Shown here one piece after another: positions 22,003-32,017 of a stretch of DNA of 64,000 nucleotides (the stretch's first letter is position 1; each line of letters starts with the position of its first letter). Location of the stretch: the NCBI GenBank assembly GCA_037074615.1, contig CM073522.1:23186962-23250961 (forward strand), given 5' to 3'. Source of the stretch: Leucaena leucocephala. Lineage: Eukaryota > Streptophyta > Magnoliopsida > Fabales > Fabaceae. Made by a program: the position numbers and the translations under genes. A model generated the notes under the pieces. That model made no database searches, was not told the DNA's origin, and saw nothing but the letters and a program-made list of their open reading frames with translations.

Positions 22003-22568
22003 TAGTGACTAAAGTGGCGCTAAGCGTATGGGCCAAGAGTGGTGAAGGTCCAAGAGAGATAGTTACCCGGTTGGAGATAGACCGGAGGCAGGATATCAGA
22101 TACAGGAAAGGTTATCTGGAAACCGTGAAGTAAACTGATAAGGTATACTCATGGGTCCCACAAGATGCCACATGGCATTAAAGTAATGATTCAGTAAAGT
22201 AAAGATACTCGGTTGGCGTGATAACCGAGGAGGCACGTAAACCGAGGAGGTGATCAGATAAGTCTGGGACTTATCTGGGTGGCATTAGGAAACGTGCAAG
22301 GTCTCTTCCAGTTGCCACATGGCATTAGTCTGCAGAAAGCAGATAAAGTTGAGGGCACGCATTACGAGGCAAGAGACTGGACCGGTGAGTCAGCATGCTG
22401 AGGTGTCCCGGGAATTCAAGCATGTGAAAAATGAGGCGCTGAGTCAGCATGGTGAGTTGGCACGATGATGCAGTAAAGGAGAAATAAAAGAAAATAGGAA
22501 AATCCAGGAAAAACCAGGACCGCAGGATCAAAGTTCATGGAAACTACGATTGTGCCATTGAGCCCTAT

Positions 22569-22576
22569 TATAAATA
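22569..22576 (+). promoter_or_regulatory. TATA box of element 3 5' LTR
   Basis: TATAAATA is followed by a C-rich stretch and a GA-rich transcribed leader, as in the other LTRs. Confidence 0.82.
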
Positions 22577-22743
22577 CCCCCCTTCCCCCATTCCATTTGC
22601 ATCCCGCGGAGGAGGAGAGAATGAGAGAGAAAGAAGAGAGAGAAGGAGAAGGAAAGGAAGAGAGAAAGGAGAAAAGGAAGTAAGGAAGTTCTGGCGGAGC
22701 TGGAAGCAGAATAGAGATAGTAAGGTTCTGCTAAGCTAGCCAG

Positions 22744-22998
22744 GTAGTAACTAATCCTAGCTTTTATGTAATGGCTTTGTGATTTGATGTGCTATTGTTT
22801 GGTTGGATTGTTGTCTTATATGTTATGTCTGAAGCTCTGCTGTAATGCTATGATCATATGTTATTAAGCATGGAAGCACGCAGCATACTTATCTGTACAC
22901 AATCACAAGCAAGCACTGTCACACTGCATTACATATATTGTTATGATTGTTGCTACTGAGATTCCCCGAATCTCATCCCCATCCATAACCCATTACAG
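22744..22998 (+). other. Candidate leader intron in the LTR
   Basis: Donor CAG|GTAGTA and acceptor TTACAG|GG enclose about 255 bases. The same pair sits at the same place in other LTRs, for example 15501-15755. It lies between the likely transcription start and the primer site. This is inference from splice-site shape and conservation only. Confidence 0.45.
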
Positions 22999-23449
22999 GG
23001 AGGTTATGCTGAAGTGGATTTAGAGAATCCTAAGAGACGCCGTTATGCTGCCGGAGTAAAGACTGAACATCAGTATATGATAAGTACTGTGTACGTAGTA
23101 CTGTCTAAGGAGGCTAGAAGTGAGTGGACCTAGCCGGTTCATCTAGTCTTTCCTGGGTACTACGTAGAATGGTAGTTCTCATGAGGGAATTACCGAATCA
23201 GTACGGTTCAGTTCTTTGTACAGCTGAAGCGTAGCGGTTATGCTGCCGAAGTTTAGGCAGAACGAGATGTAATAGAGATATGAGGATTATGTATATGTCT
23301 TGTTGTATATGCCATATTGTATGACATTTTATGATTCAATGATAAATAATGTTTGGCATATTCAAATTTTGGATTATGAAGCTAACGCATAATAAAGCTA
23401 ATATTGCTTCCGCTAGTGTACTCTGAGGGCTGTAAGGGAGGATGTTTCA

Positions 23450-23464
23450 TTTTGGTATCAGAGT
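23450..23464 (+). promoter_or_regulatory. Primer binding site of element 3
   Basis: TGGTATCAGAGT follows the LTR end by three bases. It matches the initiator-Met primer site except for the last base. Imperfect repeats of TCAGAG..AAGA.TTCTGGC follow up to about 23550. Confidence 0.9.
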
Positions 23465-23585
23465 AAGAGGTTCTGGCACCAACCAGAAAGGACTCTGGTT
23501 CAGAGCATAAGATTCTGGCACAGAACAGAAGGTTCTGGCTCAGTGATGCTCTGATTTAGCCTTAGTACGACAGAATAGCACTCCG

Positions 23586-23979
23586 GTCGCGACTAAAGTG
23601 GTTTATGTCGCGACGGGTAGCCTCAATGAGAGGTTTAGGCGCGACGCTTAAGTTTATAGGTCGCGACGGTTATTCACAGAAAGATTTGGTCGCGGCAAGT
23701 ATGTTCCTAGGTCGCGACGTTATTTAAGAGAGAGCTAAGGTTGTGACGAGAAAAGTTTAATGTCGCGACTAGAAATGGCTATGGTTGCGACGTGAAGAGA
23801 CATAAGTCACGACGAGAAAATATCCTGGTCGCGACGGTAGAGGAGTTGAGTCGCGACGTAGAAAGGTTAAGGTCGCGACGACATAAGATTTAGGTCGCGA
23901 CTAGAAGACAGAAAATGTTAAGGACGCGACGTCTGAAGCGGTAGGTCACGACTAAAGAATAGAAATGATAAGTCGTGAG
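23586..23979 (+). repeat. GTCGCGAC array in the 5' leader of element 3
   Basis: Seventeen motif positions with start-to-start distances 21, 31, 22, 29, 22, 29, seven of 22, 29, 22, 27 (sum 386). Decayed copies read GTTGCGAC, GTCACGAC or GTTGTGAC. The array lies about 135 bases after the primer site, so it would be in the packaged RNA. Confidence 0.93.
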
Positions 23980-25449
23980 GAGTTAAGGGTAATGAAGAAT
24001 CATAGAGGCTATGAATAGCGATTACCCAATACTCATATCGCGACGGAATGACAGAGATGTCCTGGTATGACATTAGAAGATTCAGATCGGGACTATTATG
24101 GGTTTAGAAGAGCCCGTGGAGATAAAGCTCCTAGATGGAATAAGAGGTGTTCATGTTTCGTTGTAAAGGAAAAGACAGGTGAACACAAAGCATGAACATA
24201 GAGCTTGAGTGGAGAAGTCATGCATAGAGGAAGTTGGCAACTCCAATAAGCAAGTCATCCTTGCTAGGTAGGATAGGCCGCAAAGGATGATAATGTTAAG
24301 ATGAGCTAGCTAGATGAGATAGCTAGAATGAGACAGATCCTCCATGTGATTACGAGGAGTAGATCTACATGGTAAAAGTCTTATTCAACCTAGTTGAATA
24401 AAAGACCTGAGAGCTAGAATAGGATAGCTAGTATGAAGTTTGCCTCGGAGTAATCCTAGGGCATAGCCTAAAGGCTAGAGATGTGATGATGTTTGATATG
24501 GCCTAAGGCTAAGGCTAAGGACGTGATGGTTAATAGGTAAAGAGTTAAAATTCCCTAAGCAGAGGGATTCCATCACAGAGATCTAGGGTAGAGTACCCTA
24601 AAGAATAGAAATAATAGTAAAAGATAATGAATGAGATCTAGGCGACTGAAGTTCGCTAGGATTAAGAGAAAGATGCGTTTTCAGGTGCTTAAGGGCTGTG
24701 GCTCGTGTGTCTGGAAAACAAAACCGTGACCTCATGTGGGCACCAAGCCTACCTAAGGGGAAAGCGGATAATATCTTTGTAAAGGGGTTCTAGGCTGTTA
24801 CAGTAAAGGCCGATAAGGAACCACAGTCTGGTCAAGAATAGACTGAGACTGATAGATAGACAAAAGGAGAAATGAGATAGTAGAAGGTAGCCACAGATTA
24901 CGGGATACAGTGACTCCCCTATGTAAGAAAGAGTGATGAAGGGTTGAGTCTGTACCTTAATAAGAGGGTAGCATGGCAGCCTGAGATAGACAGATGTTTC
25001 AGGATGACTGACCAAGATATGATAGGCAATATGATAAATAAAATATGCCTTGAGGTTTAGTTAGTCTGATGGATGGTTGAGCAAAGTATGATGATGATAT
25101 GGCTTATGATGCCATAAGTTATGATAGTTGCATCTCCTTGCAATTGTCATATGATGACATGCATGTTAGAGTATGCCATGATGAATGAATACTCCCTTTT
25201 ACAGTGCATGAAGGGTAGAGTATATATGAGATGAGAAAGTATGTTGCTCCCATACCATATGACATGTAATGAGATATGTATTGAGGATGATAGATAGTCT
25301 CAGTTCATGGGACAATAAGCTATGAGATTCAGATATGTTATGATTGAGGATACTCGGGTAATTCTGCAGACTTATGAATATAGTACTCAGGACCATTTCT
25401 ATTAAGCGGAATGGTAAGCAGATAAGAGTAAAGAGATTGTTTTTAGATC

Positions 25450-25597
25450 ACTCTTCAGATAAGAGTTGGATCTGAAACAGATGGCTCTCAGATAGAGCTA
25501 GATTCAGATGAGTATAGATCACTCTTCAGATAAGAGTTGGATCTGATACAGGATGCTCGCAGTTGGAGCATAGTTCAAATGGTTCATAGTTAGAGCA
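25450..25597 (+). repeat. Hairpin group with loops TCAGATA and GCAGTTG
   Basis: Five stem-loops with 7-nt loops. ACTCT/AGAGT around TCAGATA occurs at 25450-25466 and again at 25521-25537. GGCTC/GAGCT around TCAGATA is at 25483-25499. TGCTC/GAGCA around GCAGTTG is at 25554-25570. A weaker stem around ATAGTTA is at 25581-25597. The stem sequences differ but stay complementary. Confidence 0.8.
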
Positions 25598-25849
25598 CAG
25601 ATGAGTTATGATGAGGCCATAGCAGTAGAATGCAATGGCAGGTGGTTAGACCATGATGGCACAAGCCAATGGTAAGCCACAGTAAAGTAAGAAAGATGAG
25701 AAGGAACTCCTGAGTAAGAGAGGAAGTAAGTAAAGTCTGGGTAAATGATGTGAGGCTATAAAATTTTTATGGAGTTATCAACAGGTGAAAGCAGTTAACC
25801 TTATAACTTAGTCTGTTGGTTTAAGATCTTCGGGAGATATACAGTACAA

Positions 25850-25999
25850 CAGAATCGCAGTTAGATTCTGGAGGGTCACAGTTAGATCCTAGCATGGCTC
25901 CAGGGTCGCAGTTAGATCCTAACAGATCCAGAGTCACAGTTAGATTCTGAAGAGGCTAACGGTTGATCGCAGTTAGATCCCGAGGTCACAGTTAGACCT
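25850..25999 (+). repeat. Six hairpins with constant loop RCAGTTA and covarying stems
   Basis: Stems of 4-7 bp flank the loop GCAGTTA or ACAGTTA at 25850-25870, 25872-25890, 25902-25920, 25929-25949, 25965-25979 and 25983-25999. The inner arms are GAATC/GATTC, GGGTC/GATCC (twice), GAGTC/GATTC, GATC/GATC and AGGTC/GACCT. Non-Watson-Crick positions are G-T, which pair as G-U in sense RNA, and none is A-C. Confidence 0.85.
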
Positions 26000-26241
26000 A
26001 GCCTAAGGAAAGTAATGAGCCATGAGACATGAGTACGATGTAGTATCTCTTTGGGAAGATGAATGCCAAAGACGAAGTTAAGGTAAGGAAGTTTCACTAG
26101 TTGATAACCTGACCCAGAGAAATTGTTTTCCTCAGGTAGCCTCTAGTCTACAGACTGAACTTAGCTTTCCCTTAAACGAAGATAGAGTCCAAGTTTAAAT
26201 CTGAGTACTGAGATTCAAAGTTTTGTAGAAGTATGCCTGAG

Positions 26242-26330
26242 AAGCAGAGAAGAGAATCCTCTGTGTAATAAGAAGCAGAGAAGAGAATCCTCTGAGAAGC
26301 AGAGAAGAAAATCCTCAATGTAATAAGAAT
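26242..26330 (+). repeat. Tandem repeat GAAGCAGAGAAGAGAATCCT
   Basis: Three nearly identical units; each complete unit can fold as CAGAG/CTCTG around a 9-base loop. The third unit is decayed (AAAATCCTCAA). Confidence 0.8.
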
Positions 26331-26794
26331 AGAAAAGTATGAGTAGATAAAGATTACCCAGATGAGGGGTAAAGAGATTAAAAGGCTAGAGAAGACCTAG
26401 AGAAGAGGGTCTAAGGCAAGGCTGAGATAAAACACAGTTATATGAAAAAGAGAAAGCCAGTCTTATGTTAGTTTTGTGATAAGACAAGATAAGTTATGAA
26501 AGGGTGAAATACACCATGAGATAGCTAGAGTGGGCTAGATATGCCATGATAACGTATCAAAGGCATGTAATGAGATACACGGTAGTAAACGTGTAATATG
26601 ACACGCACCTAGAGATGTGCATTGTATGAACAGACAGAGAGGCTCCCTGTTTGGTAGGAATCAGATGTTTGAATGTTATGCTATGAAAGAGAATAGAAAA
26701 TGAGAGCTTTCACTTTTTGCAGGAGATGTTAGGCTTAATGTTATGCTAAAACTATGCAAGCTCCGAGTGTTAGAGCTGTGCCTAGTTAGAACAG

Positions 26795-26829
26795 GAATGC
26801 TTAAGCTCCGATGTTAGAGCTTTGCATTC
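26795..26829 (+). repeat. Long hairpin of element 3
   Basis: Arms GAATGC and AAGCTC pair with GAGCTT and GCATTC around the loop CGATGTTA, giving twelve base pairs with a small internal loop. A related stem AGCTC/GAGCT around CGAGTGTTA is at 26759-26777. Confidence 0.8.
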
Positions 26830-27229
26830 ATAAGCAGGTATGCAGTCCTGCAGTATGTTGGCCAAGCATTATGCATGTTAGAGTAGGTGCTTTTGTTTAG
26901 CAGCAAAGTAAAGAAAGAATAGCTGCGTAAGTCCTCTCTCTGTATGAAGTTAAGTGCAAAGAAAGATGAAATGCTACAAGTATGATGAGTAGTTAGAAGA
27001 AATTCCCGAATACAGTAATATTCGAGAGGATTTCATATGAAAGAAATGGACACTACTCATAAGTGCAGTAAGTGGTCCATAAGAGGAAAGTAGATTTCAA
27101 CTCTGATTGGATTAACCCAGAGAAAGAAAGGCATGTTACAAAGAGATGTGAAGTTATGATGAGTACTTTGCCAGATGTTAAGTTAATTTGGCTATGGTAC
27201 TGATTAAATTTTGAGGACGAAATTTATTT

Positions 27230-27244
27230 AAAGGGGAGGAGAAA
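27230..27244 (+). promoter_or_regulatory. Polypurine tract of element 3
   Basis: AAAGGGGAGGAGAAA directly before the LTR, after GAGGACGAAATTTATTT. Confidence 0.9.
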
Positions 27245-29194
27245 TGTAACATCCCAATTTTCAGGCCTTGAGACACGGAAATAGCCTGAGAATGAGAGGC
27301 TACCAGACCCCTTTTGAGCAGAAGTCCCAGAGACATAAGAGAGTTTTTAGGGACTAAGCTGCGAGTAAGTAAAGGTACGGGAACTTATGTGCAAACAGTG
27401 GAAGTCCCAAGGGGTAGAATGGCCATTTGGGGTGATGTAAAGGTCAAAGGTTGAAGAGTTACGAGCTGACCGTTCTGGTCGCGACTAGAGTAAAGCATGG
27501 TCGCGACTAGTGGTTACAGAAAGAGCTATACGCGACAAGAAAGCATTATGGTCGCGACGTAAAAGAAGTATGGTCGCGACTAGAAAGCAGTGATATCGCG
27601 ACTAATAGTGGCAGAAAGCCTTAGACGCGACTAAAAAGTGTTATGGTCGCGACGATAGCATGTTGTGGTCACGACGAGAAGATGTTTTGGTTGCGACTAA
27701 TGTACACAGAATTGTAAGGTCGCGACAAGATGATGTTGAGGTCGCGACTAGTGACTAAAGTGGCGCTAAGCGTATGGGCCAAGAGTGGTGAAGGTCCAAG
27801 AGAGATAGTTACCCGGTTGGAGATAGACCGGAGGCAGGATATCAGATACAGGAAAGGTTATCTGGAAACCGTGAAGTAAACTGATAAGGTATACTCATGG
27901 GTCCCACAAGATGCCACATGGCATTAAAGTAATGATTCAGTAAAGTAAAGATACTCGGTTGGCGTGATAACCGAGGAGGCACGTAAACCGAGGAGGTGAT
28001 CAGATAAGTCTGGGACTTATCTGGGTGGCATTAGGAAACGTGCAAGGTCTCTTCCAGTTGCCACATGGCATTAGTCTGCAGAAAGCAGATAAAGTTGAGG
28101 GCACGCATTACGAGGCAAGAGACTGGACCGGTGAGTCAGCATGCTGAGGTGTCCCGGGAATTCAAGCATGTGAAAAATGAGGCGCTGAGTCAGCATGGTG
28201 AGTTGGCACGATGATGCAGTAAAGGAGAAATAAAAGAAAATAGGAAAATCCAGGAAAAACCAGGACCGCAGGATCAAAGTTCATGGAAACTACGATTGTG
28301 CCATTGAGCCCTATTATAAATACCCCCTTCCCCCATTCCATTTGCATCCCGCGGAGGAGGAGAGAATGAGAGAGAAAGAAGAGAGAGAAGGAGAAGGAAA
28401 GGAAGAGAGAAAGGAGAAAAGGAAGTAAGGAAGTTCTGGCGGAGCTGGAAGCAGAATAGAGATAGTAAGGTTCTGCTAAGCTAGCCAGGTAGTAACTAAT
28501 CCTAGCTTTTATGTAATGGCTTTGTGATTTGATGTGCTATTGTTTGGTTGGATTGTTGTCTTATATGTTATGTCTGAAGCTCTGCTGTAATGCTATGATC
28601 ATATGTTATTAAGCATGGAAGCACGCAGCATACTTATCTGTACACAATCACAAGCAAGCACTGTCACACTGCATTACATATATTGTTATGATTGTTGCTA
28701 CTGAGATTCCCCGAATCTCATCCCCATCCATAACCCATTACAGGGAGGTTATGCTGAAGTGGATTTAGAGAATCCTAAGAGACGCCGTTATGCTGCCGGA
28801 GTAAAGACTGAACATCAGTATATGATAAGTACTGTGTATGTAGTGCTGTCTAAGGAGGCTAGAAGTGAGTGGACCTAGCCGGTTCATCTAGTCTTTCCTG
28901 GGTACTACGTAGAATGGTAGTTCTCATGAGGGAATTACCGAATCAGTACAGTTCAGTTCTTTGTACAGCTGAAGCGTAGCGGTTATGCTGCCGAAGTTTA
29001 GGCAGAACGAGATGTAATAGAGATATGAGGATTATGTATATGTCTTGTTGTATATGCCATATTGTATGACATTTTATGATTCAATGATAAATAATGTTTG
29101 GCATATTCAAATTTTGGATTATGAAGCTAACGCATAATAAAGCTAATATTGCTTCCGCTAGTGTACTCTGAGGGCTGTAAGGGAGGATGTTTCA
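27245..29194 (+). repeat. 3' LTR of element 3
   Basis: Nearly identical to 21499-23449. TATA box at 28315-28322. It carries a second copy of the U3 array. One motif reads GTCACGAC where the 5' LTR has GTCGCGAC, a fresh CpG transition. Confidence 0.95.
27478..27748 (+). repeat. GTCGCGAC array in U3 of element 3, 3' LTR
   Basis: Twelve motifs with the same 22/29 spacing as 21732-22002. This copy would be transcribed at the 3' end of the element RNA. Confidence 0.95.
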
Positions 29195-30174
29195 AGATTC
29201 GGGGGAATCTCAGTAGCAACAATCATAACAATATATGTAATGCAGAGTGACAGTGCTTGCTTGTGATTGTGTACAGATAAGTATGCTGCGTGCTTCCATG
29301 CTTAATAACATATGACCATAGCATTACAGCAGAGCTTCAGACATAACATATAAGACAACAATCCAACCAAACAATAGCACATCAAATCATAAAGCCATTA
29401 CATAGAAGCTAGGATTAGTTACTACCTGGCTAGCTCAGCAGAACCCTACTATCTCTATTCTGCTTCCAGCTCCGCCAGAACTTCCTTTCTTCCTTTCTCC
29501 TTTCTTTCTTCCTTTCCTTCCCTTTCCCTCTCTTCTTTCTCTCTCATTCTCCTCTTGCTCTTGTGCAAGTGAAGGCCATGGGGGGGTATTTATAGCCTCC
29601 CTCAATGGCATATCCGTAGTTTCTATGAACTTTGATCCTGCGGTCCTGGTTTTTCCTGGATTTTCCTATTTTCTTTTATTTCTCCTTTACTGCATCATCG
29701 TGCCAACTCACCATGCTGACTCAGCGCCTCATTTTTCACATGCTTGAATTCCCGGGACACCTCAGCATGCTGACTCACCATGCTGACTCACCGGTCCAGT
29801 CTCCTGCCTCGTAATGCGTGCCCTCAACTTTATCTGCTTTCTGCAGACTAATGCCATGTGGCGACTGGAAGAGACCTTGCACGCTTCCCAATGCCACCCA
29901 AATAAGTCCCTGACTTTATCTGATCACCTCCTCGGTTTACGTGCCTCCTCGGTTATCACGCCAACCGAGTATCTTTACTTTACTGAATCATTACTTTAAT
30001 GCCATGTGGCATCTTGTGGGACCCATGAGTATACCTTATCAGTTTACTTCATGGTTTCCAGATAACCTTTCCTGTATCTGATATCCTGCCTCCGGTCTAT
30101 CTCCAACCGGGTAACTATCTCTCTTGGACCTTCACCACTCTTGGCCCATACGCTTAGCGCCACTTTAGTCACTA

Positions 30175-30423
30175 GTCGCGACCTCAACATCATCTTGTCG
30201 CGACCTTACAATTCTGTGTACATTAGTCGCGACCAAAACATCTTCTCGTCGCGACCACAACACATTTTAGTCGCGTCTAAGGTTTTCTGCCACTATTAGT
30301 CGCGATATCACTGCTTTCTAGTCGCGACCATACTTCTTTTACGTCGCGACCATAATGCTTTCTTGTCGCGTATAGCTCTTTCTGTAACCACTAGTCGCGA
30401 CCATGCTTTACTCTAGTCGCGAC
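30175..30423 (-). repeat. GTCGCGAC array in the solo LTR
   Basis: Eleven motifs, total span 22 bases shorter than in element 3. Exactly one 22-bp unit is missing, between the motifs that correspond to the 7th and 8th of element 3. Confidence 0.93.
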
Positions 30424-31553
30424 CAGAACGGTCAGCTCGTAACTCTTCAACCTTTGACCTTTACATCACCCCAAATGGCCATTCTACCCCTTGGGACTTC
30501 CACTGTTTGCACATAAGTTCCCGTACCTTTACTTACTCGCAGCTTAGTCCCTAAAAACTCTCTTATGTCTCTGGGACTTCTGCTCAAAAGGGGTCTGGTA
30601 GCCTCTCATTCTCAGGCTATTTCCGTGTCTGAAGGCCTGAAAATTGGGATGCTACAACTGGCCTACCTATCAGTCCAAGTGTCTTATTGGGCCTTGGTTG
30701 GCACCATTTTTGGACCTTTATAAAGTCCATCACCTTTATGGCAAGAATCCCAAGAAATCTCTCCCGGCGATATTCATCGAGTATTGCTGCCATTGTACAC
30801 CGTTTCTACACCTTTCCGGACACCGACTCCTTTTATCAGATAAACTGATATACTGAGTCTAGGCATCCCTTTGGGTCATAACAAGCATCTGATCGATGTT
30901 ATCTGAGCTCATCCAGTCCCAATTTGAATACTGATAAATCTCCCAATCGGATACCCAGAGGTCACAAACTCCCGTCTGAATTCACTAATTTATGAATAAC
31001 TTTTTCTACATACCTCCTTTCGGTATTCTGTCAGTTCCCTGACATCCGTCTCTACAGGATGCACCTTCATCCAAATTTTCACTTTTATCTGAGGTTTAGA
31101 AGATCCGATAATAATTTTTTATACCTTTAGACTATCAGATAAATTTCGGCTATCTGGAGTTTTGAAAAAATTCCTGTATTGAGCTGGATTACTCAGCATG
31201 ATTTGCTCTATCTACTGGTGAAATATGGGGCTGATCTTAATCCGATCAAGATTATGCCTGTGTTAGGTCTAATTTCCATAATTACATTTTTGCCCCTAGA
31301 ACTTTTCTTAAATTACCTTTATGTCCTCAAGTTTGGCTAAAATTACACTTGAAGACCCCACATTTTTGTCTACTTTTCCATTTTAGCCTTAAACTTTTCA
31401 TAATTGTACTTAAGTCCTTACATTTTCTTTCTTTTTCAATTTAATCCATTTCCTTACATAAATAGCCACATCTTTTCCTGAAAATCTCACATATATATTT
31501 CATTCAATATGAACATACAAATCAGTATAGAAAATTAGGGATATTACAATGCA

Positions 31554-32017
31554 TATTACCTATGAATTTAAAGCTTTGGATGTTTACTAATTTCTTATAA
31601 AATTTTGTGAATTAATTCCTTCATTTGCTAGGTCAAACTGAAGCCATAACAAAACTGCTTAGGACCTATGTTTTTACCATTTCACCTTCTTTCTTAAATT
31701 TCCAGAAATTAATCCAGCATTTATAAACCATCGAATAGGCTTCCCATATATTCATATACATCATGTAAATATGCCATAATTATTTCATACATACATAAAT
31801 AGGCACTTTACATAGCATTTACATAAATACGAAAACTATACATCATAAGCTAGAGTATCAATTTGTTTATTTTCTTTCTTCCATTATTTAGCTCTTCTCC
31901 ATACATACATTTTCCATCATACTTGACCTAAATTGGTTGGTTGTAGGAGTGTGAGACTCTGGGGAATCTTAGTAGAAAATTTTTCCAATTAAATATTCAA
32001 GATGGATGCTAATGCAT
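31554..32017 (-). repeat. Old minus-strand LTR remnant, right part
   Basis: Continues 18116-18478 after the solo LTR. It keeps the CTAGGTCAAACTGA.GCCA landmark seen at 4800 and the complement of CTACTGAGATTCCCC at about 31960-31975. It is cut at 32017 by a + strand LTR start. Confidence 0.6.

Larger units (their letters stand above)
21499..23449 (+). repeat. 5' LTR of element 3 (U3 end TGTAACATCCCA)
   Basis: U3 holds the GTCGCGAC array. TATA box TATAAATA at 22569-22576, then a long GA-rich leader (22613-22680), candidate intron 22744-22998, and the conserved U5 block at about 23020-23260. Confidence 0.95.
23980..27229 (+). ncRNA. Hairpin-rich non-coding internal region of element 3
   Basis: No ORF is credible over 3.2 kb. 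The region is crowded with short inverted repeats: arms CTAGCTA/TAGCTAG around 7 bases (24306-24326), TTATTCAAC/GTTGAATAA around CTA (24381-24401), TAGGGTA/TACCCTA around GAG (24584-24600), the RCAGTTA-loop set (25850-25999) and a 12-bp stem at 26795-26829. Homologous but diverged sequence occurs on the - strand at 38081-39960 and 46260-48060 beside decayed gag genes. It may be a structured RNA; this is inference. Confidence 0.6.
21499..29194 (+). mobile_element. Element 3: very young LTR retrotransposon with no coding capacity
   Basis: Complete 7,696-bp element flanked by AGATT (21494-21498 and 29195-29199). The LTRs of 1,951 and 1,950 bp differ by five transitions and one 1-bp indel. The internal region of 3.8 kb has a perfect primer-site core and polypurine tract but no ORF of note and no gag or pol remnant. 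It fits the LARD class of non-autonomous elements. It must rely on proteins of another element, most likely a chromovirus sharing its primer site and U5. It carries two GTCGCGAC arrays and many hairpins. Confidence 0.95.
21017..30656 (-). repeat. Solo LTR of the element 3 family, interrupted by element 3
   Basis: Left part 21017-21498 and right part 29200-30656, about 1.94 kb together, flanked by ACTGG (21012-21016 and 30657-30661). It reads TGTAGCATCCC...GATGTTTCA on the - strand. TATA box at 29587-29594. Its U3 carries the GTCGCGAC array (30175-30423), one 22-bp unit shorter than in element 3. A relative of element 3 therefore inserted, was reduced to a solo LTR, and was then hit by element 3. 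Confidence 0.92.
18479..31548 (-). repeat. Solo LTR (U3 end TGTAATATCCC), interrupted by later insertions
   Basis: Starts TGAAACATCC at 18479 and ends GGGATATTACA at 31548, flanked by ATGCA on both sides (18474-18478 and 31549-31553). After removing the insert at 21017-30661 it is about 3.4 kb with no internal region, so it is a solo LTR left by LTR-LTR recombination. TATA box on the - strand at 20396-20403; candidate donor AAG|GTAAGT at about 20285-20295. Its U3 end matches element 1. Confidence 0.9.

Noticed and set aside
21732..23979. Regularly spaced short palindromes that might suggest a CRISPR array
   Set aside because: The repeat is only 8 bp, the genome is plant, and there are no cas genes; the arrays belong to LTR elements.
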